Shown here one piece after another: positions 45,894 through 59,174 of a DNA stretch of 64,000 bases. How positions within the stretch are numbered: position 1 is the first letter of the stretch; the number at the start of each line of letters is the position of its first letter. The stretch lies in the NCBI RefSeq assembly GCF_000208745.1, contig NC_030859.1, positions 6,233,800-6,297,799 of the forward strand, in the 5' to 3' direction. A program made the translations under genes and the position numbers. Source of the DNA: Theobroma cacao (Eukaryota; Streptophyta; Magnoliopsida; Malvales; Malvaceae). The notes beneath the pieces were generated by a model. The model was not told the origin of the DNA and ran no database searches. It worked only from the letters and a program-made list of their open reading frames with translations.

Positions 45894-48800
45894 ATGGCGC
45901 TTTCACGGCTTAGAAACCCAGTAATCTCAAGAGCCGCCCCATCTCTCTTCAAAGCTCGGTTTCTCTCTTCCTACGCCTCACCCAGATCACTTTCTCGGTA
46001 TTTTTCTCATTCTTTTCATTTCTCTCTTTGTTTAGAACTGTTGGTAATGAACTGTATTGGATACTTGTCATGAAGATCATAGATATGCATCTGATTGGGA
46101 TCTTTTTGGTTGAAAGTAGTGATTCTGAGAGTTGGGATTTTCTTTGCGAGAATTTTACTTTTTAAATCAAATAGAGAATTGCATTTGAATGGTTTTTTTT
46201 TTTTTATTGGAGAAGGTGGTGATTTTGATAGTTAGGTTTGTGAGAATTTTGGTGTTGAAATTAGATGGAGAACTGCACTGTAATGGTGTTTGTATTGAAA
46301 CCATGTTATTTGAACTTTTGAAGGATATATAATTATGGAAAAAAAATCCACTGGTCTATGTTTTTTTTTTAACTTTTTTTTGGGGATTATTCTTGCCTAT
46401 ATATTGATTTTATTCATAGTTCTTACTCACATTTTGGACAAATTGGGTTTTTTTTTTGCTCACTTTGTTACATTATGTGTTTCAATTTACTGGCTACCTA
46501 CTTGATACTTTCATTTTTATACATCTTTACAACCCATCACAAACCATGTATAGCCTTTTTGTTCCAAGTGAAAAATAGCATTTTAGCATTTTAAGTTACT
46601 GTTATGAGGTAAGAATGTGATTTTGAATTGTGACTTTTATTGATCATTGATATATGATGCCCTTTAATGCGTGCTGAGTGTAGCACCTTGACACCAGTTC
46701 CTGTCTTTCTGCTTATGTCCTTATTATTGACTTGCTGCTGCAGCACTTTAAATGTGGAAAGCCCTTTCAAGGACTTTAATGGCTCTCTATTAAGGTTCGC
46801 ATCTATTGACTTCCTATCGATCTTGACTGCTTTACCTTAATACTTACACATTTATGCAACCCTTTTACTTGTGTTAATATGCAACACTTTTACTTGTGTT
46901 AATATACATGTGTGCACATTAACTCCTTTGCTCATTTCATTTGCACTTGTAATGGCAACCTTGGTTGCTTCCGTAACACAATTTTAAACCAACCAAGTAT
47001 CAGGGATAAAATTTTTAACTGAAGTTTGAGTTGACTCAGTTTAGTTTTTACCTTCTTGCTTTTGCAACCCAAAATCAATAAAATTTTGTCTAAATAATGC
47101 AGATGCATCGAAGTTGACTCAATTTGGTTTATTATGCCTTTATTTGGACAAATGTAGCTGGGTTGCTTACTTTCTGAATCTTACCAGCTTTTTCCCCTCA
47201 TAGCAGGCCCAATTCTTTATCCACCATTATTGGGGTTTGCAGTACTTCATCAATTCTCAAGGTTGGTATTTAATTATCTCTCGTGCTGTTATTGGATAAG
47301 GTTTTTCTGATGTTATTTGATTTTGCAGTTGCAGATTGGAGTTCGGCATTTCTCATCTGCAGGTATATGACATCTTTACTTTGAAACATTTCCTTCTTCC
47401 TACATGGCCATCTAGTTTTCGAAGTCGTGATAAGAGTGGCTCTAAGTGACTTGCTTACTTTGTCTTTCCTTTCTATTTCAAACAGCTAGCAAAGTGAATA
47501 TGATCTTATGCTTGGTAACTGGGTCATCAAAAATTTGCCTATTAGAATAGTTTGCCTCTACTCTGTGTGTGTGTATCAAATTTAAATATTGATGAGAGTC
47601 TAATGATAGTACTACTTGGTTGTGGCGTGAATTTCAAGTAGTAGTTAACCAATCCACCTATGTAGCATTTGGCAAATGCTGGGGCACTGGTTTCGTATTT
47701 TCATACTACTCATGGATGTTTATCTTGGCAAGGGAGTGAGCTGTTTAGACGGCTAAACTTACATGAAAAATTTTGTATAAGTTGACATAAGAATTATCTG
47801 TGTTTTATTGATCAGAAACAATTGCACATCATGAGCATTAGAAATTCTAAAAGCAAGTCTTACTAAAATATTTGGTATTGAGGAAAAAAGGATGGTTATA
47901 TATGGTTTATTATTCTAGTTTTCCTAGTAGTTATAAATCTGCTTGGTCACAGAGCACTTAACTGCCTAGCCTGATTGATTTATGTAGTAAGTGGCTGTAG
48001 AATTAGTTGGTCCTATTTTTAGGTTATAGGTAGGATGCCATGTTTGCCTCATCACTGTCTAAGGATGCATACAGGTTACACTAGTGAGGAATCACGACAT
48101 TGTCCTTTTGGAAGATCTAATTGAAAATCTATTTACTTTTATTCTTCAGCTTACCATGTAAAATAATGCCAGTGCTTCAAATTGGAATGTATCACTTCTT
48201 GGTTTCATTTGGTAAATAGATTTTGTGGTCTCATAATGTGTTAGTGGTCTGTTGGGCCTTAGCCTAGCTATAAAAGTGTGGAGAGGGGTTAGAGTAGGTC
48301 CCAGGTTCAAGTCTACTTATTAAAAGGGTACATATTTTCTATGTTTTTCTTGATAATTAGGTTTTGCAGGTTTTTTCCATTGTGATACCTGCCAAAAGAC
48401 TTGTGTCCTTGCTTATCACTAAGTTTTGTTATTACAGACCTTCCTGAGCATACAGTCCTGGGGATGCCTGCTTTGTCTCCAACAATGGTAAGATATTTTG
48501 GGATGCTAAGCCTCATAATGTTTCACTACAATGTAGGTTTTCTCCGTTTATTCCAGTGGTCAAGCTTGTATGCCTGTTGCTTTTGTGCAGAGCCAAGGAA
48601 ACATTGCAAAATGGAAGAAGAAAGAAGGAGATAAGGTGAGTTATATAAGAAACAAATTGAAGCTATAGATTGTGTGGTCAATTTGTATCTGAAGTTGATA
48701 TAATTTAAAGATGGTTGTTGAAAAACAAAAATCTTGTGATAAGGTGGAGAGAATTAATTGATCTTATTCTGTCATTGTGATTTATTTCTTAATCATTGGT

Positions 48801-51800
48801 GCTTATCTAACAGATTGAAGTGGGTGATGTACTCTGTGAAATAGAGACAGATAAAGCCACACTTGAGTTTGAAAGTCTTGAAGAAGGGTAAACATTTTTT
48901 TTTCTTGTTACTGCTTTTATTTTTCAATTTCTAGAGTGTCTGATGTTAAATAGTGTGGCCCAATTTATTCCTTAAAGTGGCATATTTAATAATGCTGCCC
49001 AATTTTTCTCTGCTTTTGGGATTTTCAGTTTCCTTTCTGTATAACTTTCTATTGTTGCATGTGAACCCTTTAACAGTGTTCTTGTGCTGTTTCCTTGTTA
49101 ATCATAACTGAAGAGCATGCCTGAGTTGTTGAATTTCATAACCATCCTTAATTTCTTTTAACTTTGCTTATGGTTGAAGTGCTAATCTTCAGGTTTTTGG
49201 CCAAGATACTAGTACCTGAAGGGTCAAAGGATGTGCCTGTGGGACAACCTATTGCAATAACGGTATTTATTCTTCTGTGCATCTTTACTTGCATACCATC
49301 AATAGATTTAGGCTCAGTTCGGCACAGTGGTCAGATTGACAATGGTGAGATTGAAAACAGATTGTAAGATTGATAGCCCAGCAGGATTTTGGGAGTTGCA
49401 TCGGTGAGATTGAAATCAACGGTGGGATAAAATGTGTTTGATGAAAACAGTGGTAGTGGTGTGATGAGAAGAGAAAATGACCATTTGGAATAATAGTAAT
49501 AATATATTTACACATATGTGTGAATAGCAAAAATTTATTTTTTTGATTTATTACAATTATATTGAAGTATTAGATAAAAATAAAAATTAGTATTAACTAA
49601 TAATAGTATATAAAATGAACCAAATGAAAATTGTAATTGAATAAAAATGGAATGAAATAATTACTAATTGTTTATATATTAACTTGAATTGAATATATTA
49701 TTTAATAATATATTTCACATGCTTATAAGTAACATATTATATTTTTTTAATATATTACAATAGTATATATATACACTTAATTATGAATGTATTAATTTAT
49801 TTTATTTTGATAATTAACTATGAATATAGTTATCTTTAGTTACTTACTAATTTATTTGATAATATAGTTACACATTTATTTATTATATTATTATGTATCT
49901 TTATTTGTTGCATTAAATGATTTGGAGTAACACTAATTTTGAAAAGTAAAATCAGTAAACAAAAGTGGTTGCAAAATGACAGAATTGAGGGTTATGAATG
50001 AAGCAATTGCATTTTTGTATGTTTACTATACAACCAAGGGTAAAAAAGGAAAAAAAATGTTAATGGGGGTAAAACAAGAAGGGGGTAGAAAGGGTGGAGT
50101 GTGTTTCAGCCACCGCACCCTTCTCCCTCCAGTGCAGTGAAGGGGCTGAAGCACAGTTGGAAGGAGTCTCAGCTGTGCCACACCCCCTTGCCGAACAGGG
50201 ACATGGTAGCGGTGAGGGATGAATTGTGTCGCACTGGCCCCAAATGAAGCTGCTGAAAGGGTGATATAAGTTTAGATTCTATTTGAATTTTTTCAAGGAG
50301 AAAATGGTCTTTGCTTGGGATTTGGCCATTTTTTTTTTGTCTCCTGTAGTTTCTATTCTAACTTTTTCCTGATCTGATGAACCCTGTTTTACCCTGCTTG
50401 CCAATTTTTGCAAGCTATTACTTCTGTTTATGCTCCTTAGAATTTGAAAAGTTTAAGAAATAAAAACTATTGAAATAAGGATTTCTGTTCATAAAATTTG
50501 TGAAAAATGTTGACAACATTATTGGACAATACCTTTTGATTTCAAACAGTAAATTGCCATCTTATGCTACAGTGAATAACTTTTGATATCTGAACTTTTT
50601 TCTATGCTTTTTAAATAATTTTTGTTGAGTACCAATTATTCAATAAACAGTTTGTTAAAACTCATTTGGTTGGGTTCACAAGGTTGAGGATGCAGATAAT
50701 ATCCAGAAGATCCCTTCTAGTCTTGGGAGTGGATCAGATGTTGAGGAAAAAACAGCCCATCAGGATGTGAGAAACTCCGGAAAAGACGAGGAACAAAGTT
50801 CTGTTAACATCAATGCATTAGACCTCCCTCCTCACATTGTAATTGGAATGCCAGCACTCTCTCCAACAATGGTAAGATAAATTAGGTTAAAACATGAACC
50901 AACTTCTCTGACTTTTTCTTTCTCTTTTGACTGCAAAACTTATATTTGCCTTTTCATATTTTCTTACACAGAACCAGGGTAACATCTTTAAGTGGAGGAA
51001 AAAAGAAGGGGACAAGGTTAGTTTTATTAGCACAAGTAATTAAATTACTTTAAAATGCTTTCTCTTTCTAATCGAGTGAATGATGACCTTGTTCACATCC
51101 ATATGCCTAACTTTTGAGCAGATAGAAGTGGGCGATGTGATATGTGAGATTGAGACTGACAAAGCTACCCTCGAATTTGAGAGCCTTGAAGAGGGGTAAT
51201 GTTCTTTCTTTCTTTGTAGATTATTGCTGGTAGCAAGCCTGAAGGGCTTGTACTAAAGTGACACTAGTGGATAGTATAATCTTCGCACTAAGTTGATTTC
51301 TCATAGCTGATCATTTGTCATTATTTCTATCCAAGAGGATGACAAATAGTGAGGTATTGGGCATAAGTCTTCCAAGACGGTGCTTATAGACTTTATGTAT
51401 TAGATATACCCTTCGGTGAGAAACAACATTAGGTATCAATATATATTTACCTTGTTGTTTTTGAGGAATGATTAGCATGGTCTTATATGTTCATTACATG
51501 TGGCCATGGATTGGAGCATGATTCTATGAAGTGAACAGCAAAAGTGAGGTCTCAACATATATACCCCTAATCATGGGGCATAAACATTGGCACAAGGCAT
51601 AAGCTTTCAAATGGTGAATTTTCCATAAAGCACATTTGTAGATATCATATATAGTAAGACTAAAAGTAAAAAATAATACTAAATAAGATGTCAAGTTGTG
51701 AGTGTATCTCCTCTGGAAAAAGCTGAGGACTTTATTTATGTGGTTAAATAAATCAAATCCTAGGAAATCAAACAACCAAAGCAGATGGAACATAGTTCAA

Positions 51801-54800
51801 TCAAGAAGCAAGGTTTTTTCATGGCTTAATAACAGAGGAGAGGCTTTCTTGGATTTGAGATTGGTCATATGTTAGCAATTGGTTTCATTTCTTCGGTTCA
51901 CTTCTTTAATTACATATAAACTTATGGTTGTCAGTTGAAATTGTTGGGTGCAGTTACCTGGCAAAGATACTGGCTCCTGAAGGTTCAAAGGATGTGGCTG
52001 TGGGAGAACCAATTGCAGTAACAGTAAGTTGTCACTATATGCTTTAAGTTGACTCATTTCTTATCTTGTTGTAAATTACTTGATGCAATTTAACTCATGT
52101 TCAATCACATAGAATTTTTTGATTTGAAGTTAATGGTATTGATTTGAGGCACATTGGAACATTAATGCTTGCTATTTTGCAAGGTTGAAAATCCAGATGA
52201 TATTGAAGCTGTAAAGACTTCTGTTGGTGGTGGTTCAGGGGTTAAAATGCAAAAACCTACCCATCATGAATCTAAAAGTGAAGTTAGAGAGCAGAAGTTT
52301 GGTTTTACAAAGATCAGTCCATCAGCCAAGTTGCTTATTTCAGAATATGGATTAGATGCATCATCAATAAAGGCATCAGGTCCTCATGGTACTTTGTTGA
52401 AAGGGGATGTTTTGGCTGCAATTAAGTCTGGAAAAGGATCTTCTAAAATTTCTTCATCTGAGAAGATAAAAACATCACCTGAAGCCAGCCCTCAAAAATC
52501 TACTTCAGCAAGGCTAGAGTCAAAGACTCAGCCACAGCAATCAGATTCTTTTGAAGACTTGCCCAATACTCAAATTCGCAAGGTATATTTCATCAACCAG
52601 TTATAAGGAAATTAGCAAGGCAAGAGACTTTGGCATTGCCTTTTCTAACTAGGGTAGTTTATAAACATGGGAAGAACATTACGTACTGATTTTAATCTTT
52701 GTTCCTATAATTATGTTCTATGTGCCTGTATATTCCATTGCCCATCAGATCAAACTGAAAACCTGTGGAGTCCTGTGACTTCAGTGATGATTATACGAAC
52801 TATTGGATAGTGAATAAAATGAGTTGTTCATACATTTTACTGTAGTTTGATATAGTAAATTTGAGATAAATATGCATCAAGATAAGGAAGGTAAGATGTA
52901 TGCGCTAATGACCAAACTGATGATAAAGAAGATGGTGCTGTTGGAGAATATGGAAATAAAATGATGCAAAGAGCTTTGCCAAAATTAGGAGGTTTACATG
53001 AGTCCATTTGACAGAAGTTGGAGGGAGCAACAGGCAACGGTCATGGTATGCAAAGTTTGCATGTGAGGGTTTGATGAATCAGTTGCACTGTTGGGTGATT
53101 TGTTTTAAGTTGATTCACCAAAAGGATGCAAGGCCTTGGGGGCTATTACGATAGAATCACAGATTATTAATGGAATAGGATTAGTGAGGGGTTTGGGTGA
53201 GAGAGTTTTTATTTATTTATTTAAGACTTATTTATACATGTATGACATGTTAGGGTTGGTTTTAAATTCAGGCACTAGATCTTCATAAACTTTAGGACAT
53301 AAATACTGCTGAATTGAAAACATATTTTGATTTTTCTTCTCTTTACTTTGGAATAAAACGATGCATCTGTAGGATATGAAGCTCTCAATTTGTTTTGAAA
53401 TGTCTGCGTGAAGAAGATTTAAGAGATATTAGGGAGCATGCTGGTTTTTGCTGTCTTTCATTTTCAGGCATGCCTTTCAGATTGTCTGAGGCAAATGCAA
53501 CCACATGACCATATAGAGTAGCAGTGTTCTTAAACCAAATTTGAAAATGCTGATCCTTTGTAAGTCCCTGTATGCTACTTACCATACAAAATATCTCATG
53601 GCAATCCATAGATATTTGTAGTTAATTTATTTGTTCAGATAATAGTTGGATACTTTGGAGAGAATAACATGTCTACACTCAAGGAAAGTCCTATTATTGA
53701 TTCTTTGTCCTTTTCCTTGTAGTGAAATCCAAGTAGTTCGAAGAAAAATGTATCTTTGGTACCACATAAGTTTTGTGGACAACCTTTGCATCTGCTATAT
53801 TGTCAAATGCTGTTATTACTAAGACATCTTTAATTCATCTATTTGTCTGATATTTTTGGGTTTCTCCTTTCACACAATTCTATTTACTAAATTGTGTATT
53901 GGGCGGGTCGGGTCACTCAGGGTCGAAGGAAATCTAAATATGTTGTATTATATGGTTTAGTGAGTGAATGATTGAAAATTCATTTAATTTTAAACTTTGG
54001 CTCTGTCTTTTACTGAATTTGTGTTCATTCTGCAGATTATTGCGAAGAGGTTATTGGAATCAAAACAGAATACACCACATTTATATCTATCTTCAGGTAG
54101 GAATTCAATTATATATCTACAGGTTATAGTATAAGTTGACCCTTGATCTTAAAGGTTTTATCGTGTTCATCAGTTGACCCTTGATCTTAAAGGTTTTATT
54201 GTGTTCATCAGATGTTATACTGGATCCTCTTCTTTGTTTTAGGAAGGAGCTTAAAGGTATGGAATAAACTCCTGTATCATCAATTTGATTTTCACCCCTG
54301 TAGTTTGCCTGACTCCTAATTCTTCTCTACTTTCTTAATTTGCAGAGAAGCATGATATAAAAGTTTCAGTGAATGACATTGTCATTAAAGCGGTGGCAAT
54401 TGCTCTGAAAAATGTACCTGAAGCTAATGGTAAGACATAATTTCAATAAAATTAGTCCTCGTAGGTTTCTGAGCAAACATGGTTTAGGAGCCAAGCCAAC
54501 TCAACCTGCTAAAAAGAGCATTGTCAATTGTAAAATGTAGTAAAAATTGCTAGAGATGTTGGGTGATATTTATTTATTGGACTAGAGTCCACTCTGTTTT
54601 GCTGCTGTAAAACATTGGGAATGACATACATCTTTAAACTGATGCAAGCCCAAAAATGCTGTTGCCAGTGATATTTGCATCTCTAGCAAAAATTACATCA
54701 GGAAGAAAATATTTTCAGTTTTCTATTCTTTTCCACCTTTATTTATATCTTTATTGTTGATTTATTGGCTAGGTTATTAATTGGAGGTTAACCCTTTCCC

Positions 54801-57348
54801 ATTCCTTTGCCAACCCTATTTGCTTTTTTATGCTCAAATTAGAACTTTAGCTTCCTTAATGAAGGAAATGCCACAAGACTGTATGGCCATTTTGTTTCTT
54901 ATACCTCAGTAATTCAACAACTAGTTTGTAATTGCTGGTACTATAAATGTTTTTCAGCTTAACCTGAACAGATAATTCTGGAGATTGTCTTAATGTTGTG
55001 TAAAATGTGTCTTCACTTTGATAGAAGGTATATACAGTTTTACTAGGTGGGTCTATGAGCATCCTCTAACATCCTAGCAGGAAAAGTCTTGTCTTATTTT
55101 GTGTTGATAAATGGTTGCATTGAAGAAGTTTCAAAAGGGAAAGGCACTAAGATTGCTAATTTATCAAACATGTGTGTTGAGTGTACCCACTATATATAAG
55201 AATTTTCCAACATCATCTTACCAGTAATAAGTGCATTTTTCTAGAGTGGGAAAAATCACTCTGTACATAATTCCTTTTTCTTCAGTGACAATTTAGCTTC
55301 CATACAAAGATTATGGCTCTTTTGGCTTATTTCTAATGCAAAAAAATTTGCTCTGTCAATGACTGCAGCTTATTGGGATGTTGAGAAAGGGGAAATAATT
55401 TTGTGTGATTCTGTTGACATATCAATTGCAGTTGCTACTGAGAAGGTATGCTTCCAATAACATGTTGTTCACAGGTTTTATAGAGCAACTCATTTCAAAT
55501 TATTTTATTTGCATTGCAGGGTTTAATGACTCCAATCGTAAGGAATGCAGATCAGAAATCCATTTCATCAATCTCCTCAGAGGTACTTTCATCTTTGACG
55601 TCTACCCTCTTCTGAGTTTAGCAGCTTCTTTTGGCTCCTTTACTCTGGTTTTTCTGTAGCTTGCGAGCTTGTGCTTTCTCCTTTTAGGACACATTTCACC
55701 AGATCATTAGGTTTATTACCATTGTACTTTGCCTTTTGAGCTTGTATAAATCTAGGGAAACAGCATAACACATAGTGGGACCTGCTTGTAACAGTTAAAT
55801 ATGTTGACTAACTGAAAACTCAGTATAGATATGACTTAAATTAGGTTTTGAAATGATCTGCACTGTATCAGATGATAGTCAACAAGTTTAGAATTACATG
55901 TTAATTATCATTGTTTTGGTCTGTTTCTTTCAAGGTAATACTTTAGTAATCATTAATTTACATTTTGGGTTTGGTTTTATTATATGCTTATCTCTCTTTA
56001 CTTGGCCTGCAGGTCAAGCAACTAGCTGAAAAGGCAAGGGCTGGAAAGCTTTTACCAAACGAATTTCAAGGAGGAACCTTTAGGTATGTAATTTTATGGT
56101 ATACATATGGGATATTAGTTCTTCACCACTATTTTTTTAATAGTTGAAAGAAATATTGAGAAATACTTTGTAAATTTTCTGTAGCATTTCAAATCTGGGA
56201 ATGTTTCCTGTCGACCATTTTTGTGCAATTATAAATCCCCCACAGGTATTCTTCTCTCCCTCTCTCGCCTCTCTCTCACACATACACAATGTGCTGCATA
56301 CTTACCCACACATGCACCTACCAAGAATGTTGGTCCCTAATCTCAATGTGCCTGTACTGAACGATCATTAGTTTAGCTTCAGCTTCAACCATTCATGACT
56401 TTAGTCGGGAATAATATGTTGCATTCAGGCCCTGAAAGTCAAATGTAGCTGGTTTAATGACACTTTCTTACAAAGTTCAAGCAATAAATGTGAAAAAGCA
56501 TAGTTCTGGGTTTTCTGTTTGTTGGTAATGATCACTTTGAAAACAGTGGAGTAGCACTCTAATGTCTTCTATCTCTGGACTTGTTCCTGAAGGCAATCCA
56601 ACCACTGTTATAGATGCTGCTATTAGAAAGTGATAAGCACATTGGAAGGTGCTATAAATCGTCTCCTATGTTTCTTTGGCAGGCTGGTATCCTTGCTGTT
56701 GGTAGAGGAAACAAATTTGTTGAACCGGTCGTTGGAAGTGATGGTAAAATGTTTACCCGTTGTGCGCTATGCTTCCATATACTTAATGCTTGAAAATATG
56801 TTGTGTTTCATATATTAAATTTCTACTCAGGGATTGAGAGGCCTGCAGTTGTGACAAAAATGAACTTGACATTATCTGCTGACCATCGTGTGTTTGACGG
56901 CGAAGTTGGAGGTATGCAGTGTGCTTTTTACACTGTTCTAAATATGAAGCTTTTGACAGATAGTGGATAGCCCCTAATATCTTAGCCTATAATAATATTG
57001 CTCTGTGAAATATATTGTTGTGTAAACTGCAAAAGTAGAAGAGATGAGGGTTTCATTCCTCCCATGTATAGCATCCTGGTAATAATATCACAAATAAGTT
57101 CATGAGAAATCATGTAGATTACTGCCAGAGCCTAGAAGTAAAGACATAACTGAACTGGCTCCAATATTTGGTTGATCTAAGTATCTAACAAGTTCTTCCT
57201 GGCTTTAAAAATCTATGATCTTTGGTACTGTTGCTGCCTGGATATATCAGTATGATACCTGCGTGAGATTTGAGCTATTATTATTGCAGGTGCATTTCTT
57301 TCAGCATTACAATCTAACTTCAGTGATATTCGGAGGCTTCTTCTCTGA
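45894..57348 (+). CDS. LTA3: Mitochondrial pyruvate dehydrogenase E2, dihydrolipoamide acetyltransferase (two lipoyl domains)
   Basis: This gene encodes the core subunit of the mitochondrial pyruvate dehydrogenase complex. It takes the acetyl group from E1 on swinging lipoyl arms and passes it to CoA. I assembled 23 coding exons, all with GT/AG borders and matching phases: 45894-45997, 46744-46794, 47204-47261, 47329-47362, 48438-48487, 48591-48635, 48814-48887, 49193-49262, 50683-50871, 50972-51016, 51122-51195, 51954-52023, 52184-52582, 54036-54096, 54212-54256, 54346-54429, 55369-55445, 55520-55582, 56013-56083, 56185-56245, 56683-56743, 56831-56911, 57290-57348. They total 1926 nt, or 641 residues. 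Residues 1-82 are Arg/Ser-rich, as expected of a mitochondrial presequence. Lipoyl domains follow at about 83-162 and 209-288, each with ETDKAT (lipoyl Lys128 and Lys254). The E3-binding domain ([14 protein letters not shown]) is at 331-372 and the acyltransferase at 410-641, with DHRVFDG (His614, Asp618). The length fits Arabidopsis At3g52200. The start lies in a good context (TTCAATGGC). Confidence 0.96.
47201..47209 (+). other. NAGNAG tandem splice acceptor of E2 exon 3
   Basis: TAGCAG ends at 47206. Using the first AG starts exon 3 at 47204 and using the second starts it at 47207. Both keep the frame and differ by one Ser in the presequence-linker region (LLSRPNS or LLRPNS). Confidence 0.8.
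48238..48320 (+). mobile_element. Possible SINE remnant in E2 intron 4
   Basis: A box A-like TTAGCCTAGC segment and a box B-like GGTTCAAGTCT (48304-48314) stand at tRNA-like spacing, with GGTCCC before box B as in several plant SINEs. There is no clear poly(A) tail or target duplication. Confidence 0.35.
49311..50203. mobile_element. MITE-like insertion in E2 intron 8
   Basis: The left end CTCAGTTCGGCACAG and the reverse complement of the right end (CCCTGTTCGGCAAGG) are similar and enclose 890 bases, mostly very AT-rich. Inside the right end GTGTTTCAGCC and GGCTGAAGCAC form a further inverted pair. It explains why this intron is 1.4 kb. Target duplication not identified. Confidence 0.45.
54135..54210 (+). 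repeat. 38-bp tandem duplication at an E2 splice acceptor
   Basis: The intron 14 end GTTGACCCTTGATCTTAAAG...TTCATCAG is present twice (units at 54135-54172 and 54173-54210) with one difference. Each unit ends in an AG acceptor (54172-54173 and 54210-54211). Only the second gives the correct frame. Confidence 0.9.
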
Positions 57349-57700
57349 TAACATTTCGTCATCGAAATTTTGGAGAGATCAGCTTTGGTGGAGGGTCTCT
57401 TTCTTGAAGATAGTTAATAATTCTTGGAAAGGATCATGTTATTTGTTCCAGAACCCATTGCGGCAGCGAATTTGTTGTGCAATTCTGGTTACCAAAATTT
57501 TGTCAATAACGAGAACGCCAGTGATGTAAAATTTTGCATGATATTAGGTTACCAGTGTCATCAGATTTTGATGCCATCTTGAGGGCTTATTCTGCAATTT
57601 CATGATTCCATCTAATAGAAATGATTGATGGAAAAATACGAATACCAAATCAATAATGATTCTCTTTCATGTATTCTGTTTACATTTCATTTAGGTTTCG
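57349..57700 (+). other. Probable 3' untranslated region of the E2 gene
   Basis: The sequence after the stop is T-rich and has AATAAT-type words (57650-57656) that could serve as a poly(A) signal. The end is not determinable from sequence. Confidence 0.35.
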
Positions 57701-59174
57701 TTTGGTTAATGATTTGCAAAGATTTATAGTTAAAAGGGTAGAAGGCATTCATCCTGTATTCTGCTATCCTTTCCCTGCTTCTCTCTCGTCCACACAATAA
57801 GCTTGTTTGTTCAAAATGATGGCTTTAAAGTTAGCTTTTGCTGTGTAAAAACGGTTCCTAATTCTTCTGAGGCATAGATGCTCATTGAATTCGCTGATAC
57901 GTGCAACACTAAGGCCACCCATTGCAGGAAATGGCTTAGAACGACTGAGATCAAATACCATCTCCATCCACCTGCAAATATGACACACAACTTTCATTGA
58001 ATGAAGCCACAATTGAACACGGCAAAGGGCCACTTTTCTTTCTTTCATACCCATGGTGGTCATACAGTCAGCTTCAATCTAGAAAAGAGGAATATTAATA
58101 CAATGGAAATATCAATAGGTTAGAGTCCTTGTAGAATTCTTTCTAATCATCATCAAAATTTTGAATATTTCATAGATATTAGTCAAAAATTAAAGAAAAA
58201 AAATTTGATAACAGACATTTGGCATTTGACGGCTGCCTTAATAAACAGAGCCATCTAGGCACCACATGGCTTGGTTGGGGGCTTGCTAAGTTCTGTAGGA
58301 GCTCACAAGCTAATAAATACAAATATGATGATCACTGCTTTACCCAATTAGTATATGTTTAGTGTTAGAATACCGAGGCAGAGTAGTTGAATTACAACTA
58401 GCTTAGATTATTAAGCTATACAGTATAGATCATTTTTACAAATGATATTCTGCTTTACCCAATCTTGTCTATCATTCAAATTACAACTAGCTCAGAAATG
58501 GTGGCTCCGATCAATTTTTTTGCTTGTCGACCAAATGCAAGTAGTTGAATTCTCTACTGTTAGCTCCCAAAATCATTTTGTAAAAAGTTTATAAAGTTTC
58601 TATTAATGTTATCTTTTATAATAATGTACTTTTTGCTAAATTTGATGACAAATAAATTTTAATCTACTTACATGAGAACTGGTGTTTTTTCATCATGCAC
58701 TAGGAACCAAAATTTGTCAGCACAAAATTACAAACTTTTTGCACATTGATTGCAAGCATTATAGTACCATCCATTTGATGTTTTTACATTCACAATGGTG
58801 ACTGTTACCTCAAACTTGGTGTTCTATCAGGGATAAGAATAAAGTTGTGTCCATATCATTAGCAATTTCTTTCTTGGTTAGCTAGAGATATGTAAATGAC
58901 AATTGTTATTAATATTGTAGAGGTATACAAGGGAAATTTTACCATTATTTCTCTTGGTTCAATTGCTCTGCTACTATAACCTTAGAGATTATTGTTGGTT
59001 GACTGAGCTGTAACTGCATTTCCCCTTCCAATGGTGCAACTGTGGTTGTATTGGCTGTTCTTGGTACCTCATAATCAGTTTGTATTGCAGATTATGATAT
59101 TCTTTTTGAAGTTATTGTTAATTGTAAAATTAAATAATTCTGTTTGTTTTAACATTACCTTGCCCTGAGTTCGT
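57701..59174. other. Intergenic region, no recognised gene
   Basis: An open frame of 99 codons at 57764-58063 (minus) has no family I recognise and no partner exons; it includes a short Arg/Lys-rich tail. I do not call it a gene. The rest is AT-rich and featureless to me. Confidence 0.4.

Noticed and set aside
57764..58063. A 99-codon minus-strand frame downstream of the E2 gene, possibly a separate gene
   Set aside because: No recognisable family, no supporting exons or promoter, and length within chance expectation for the region.
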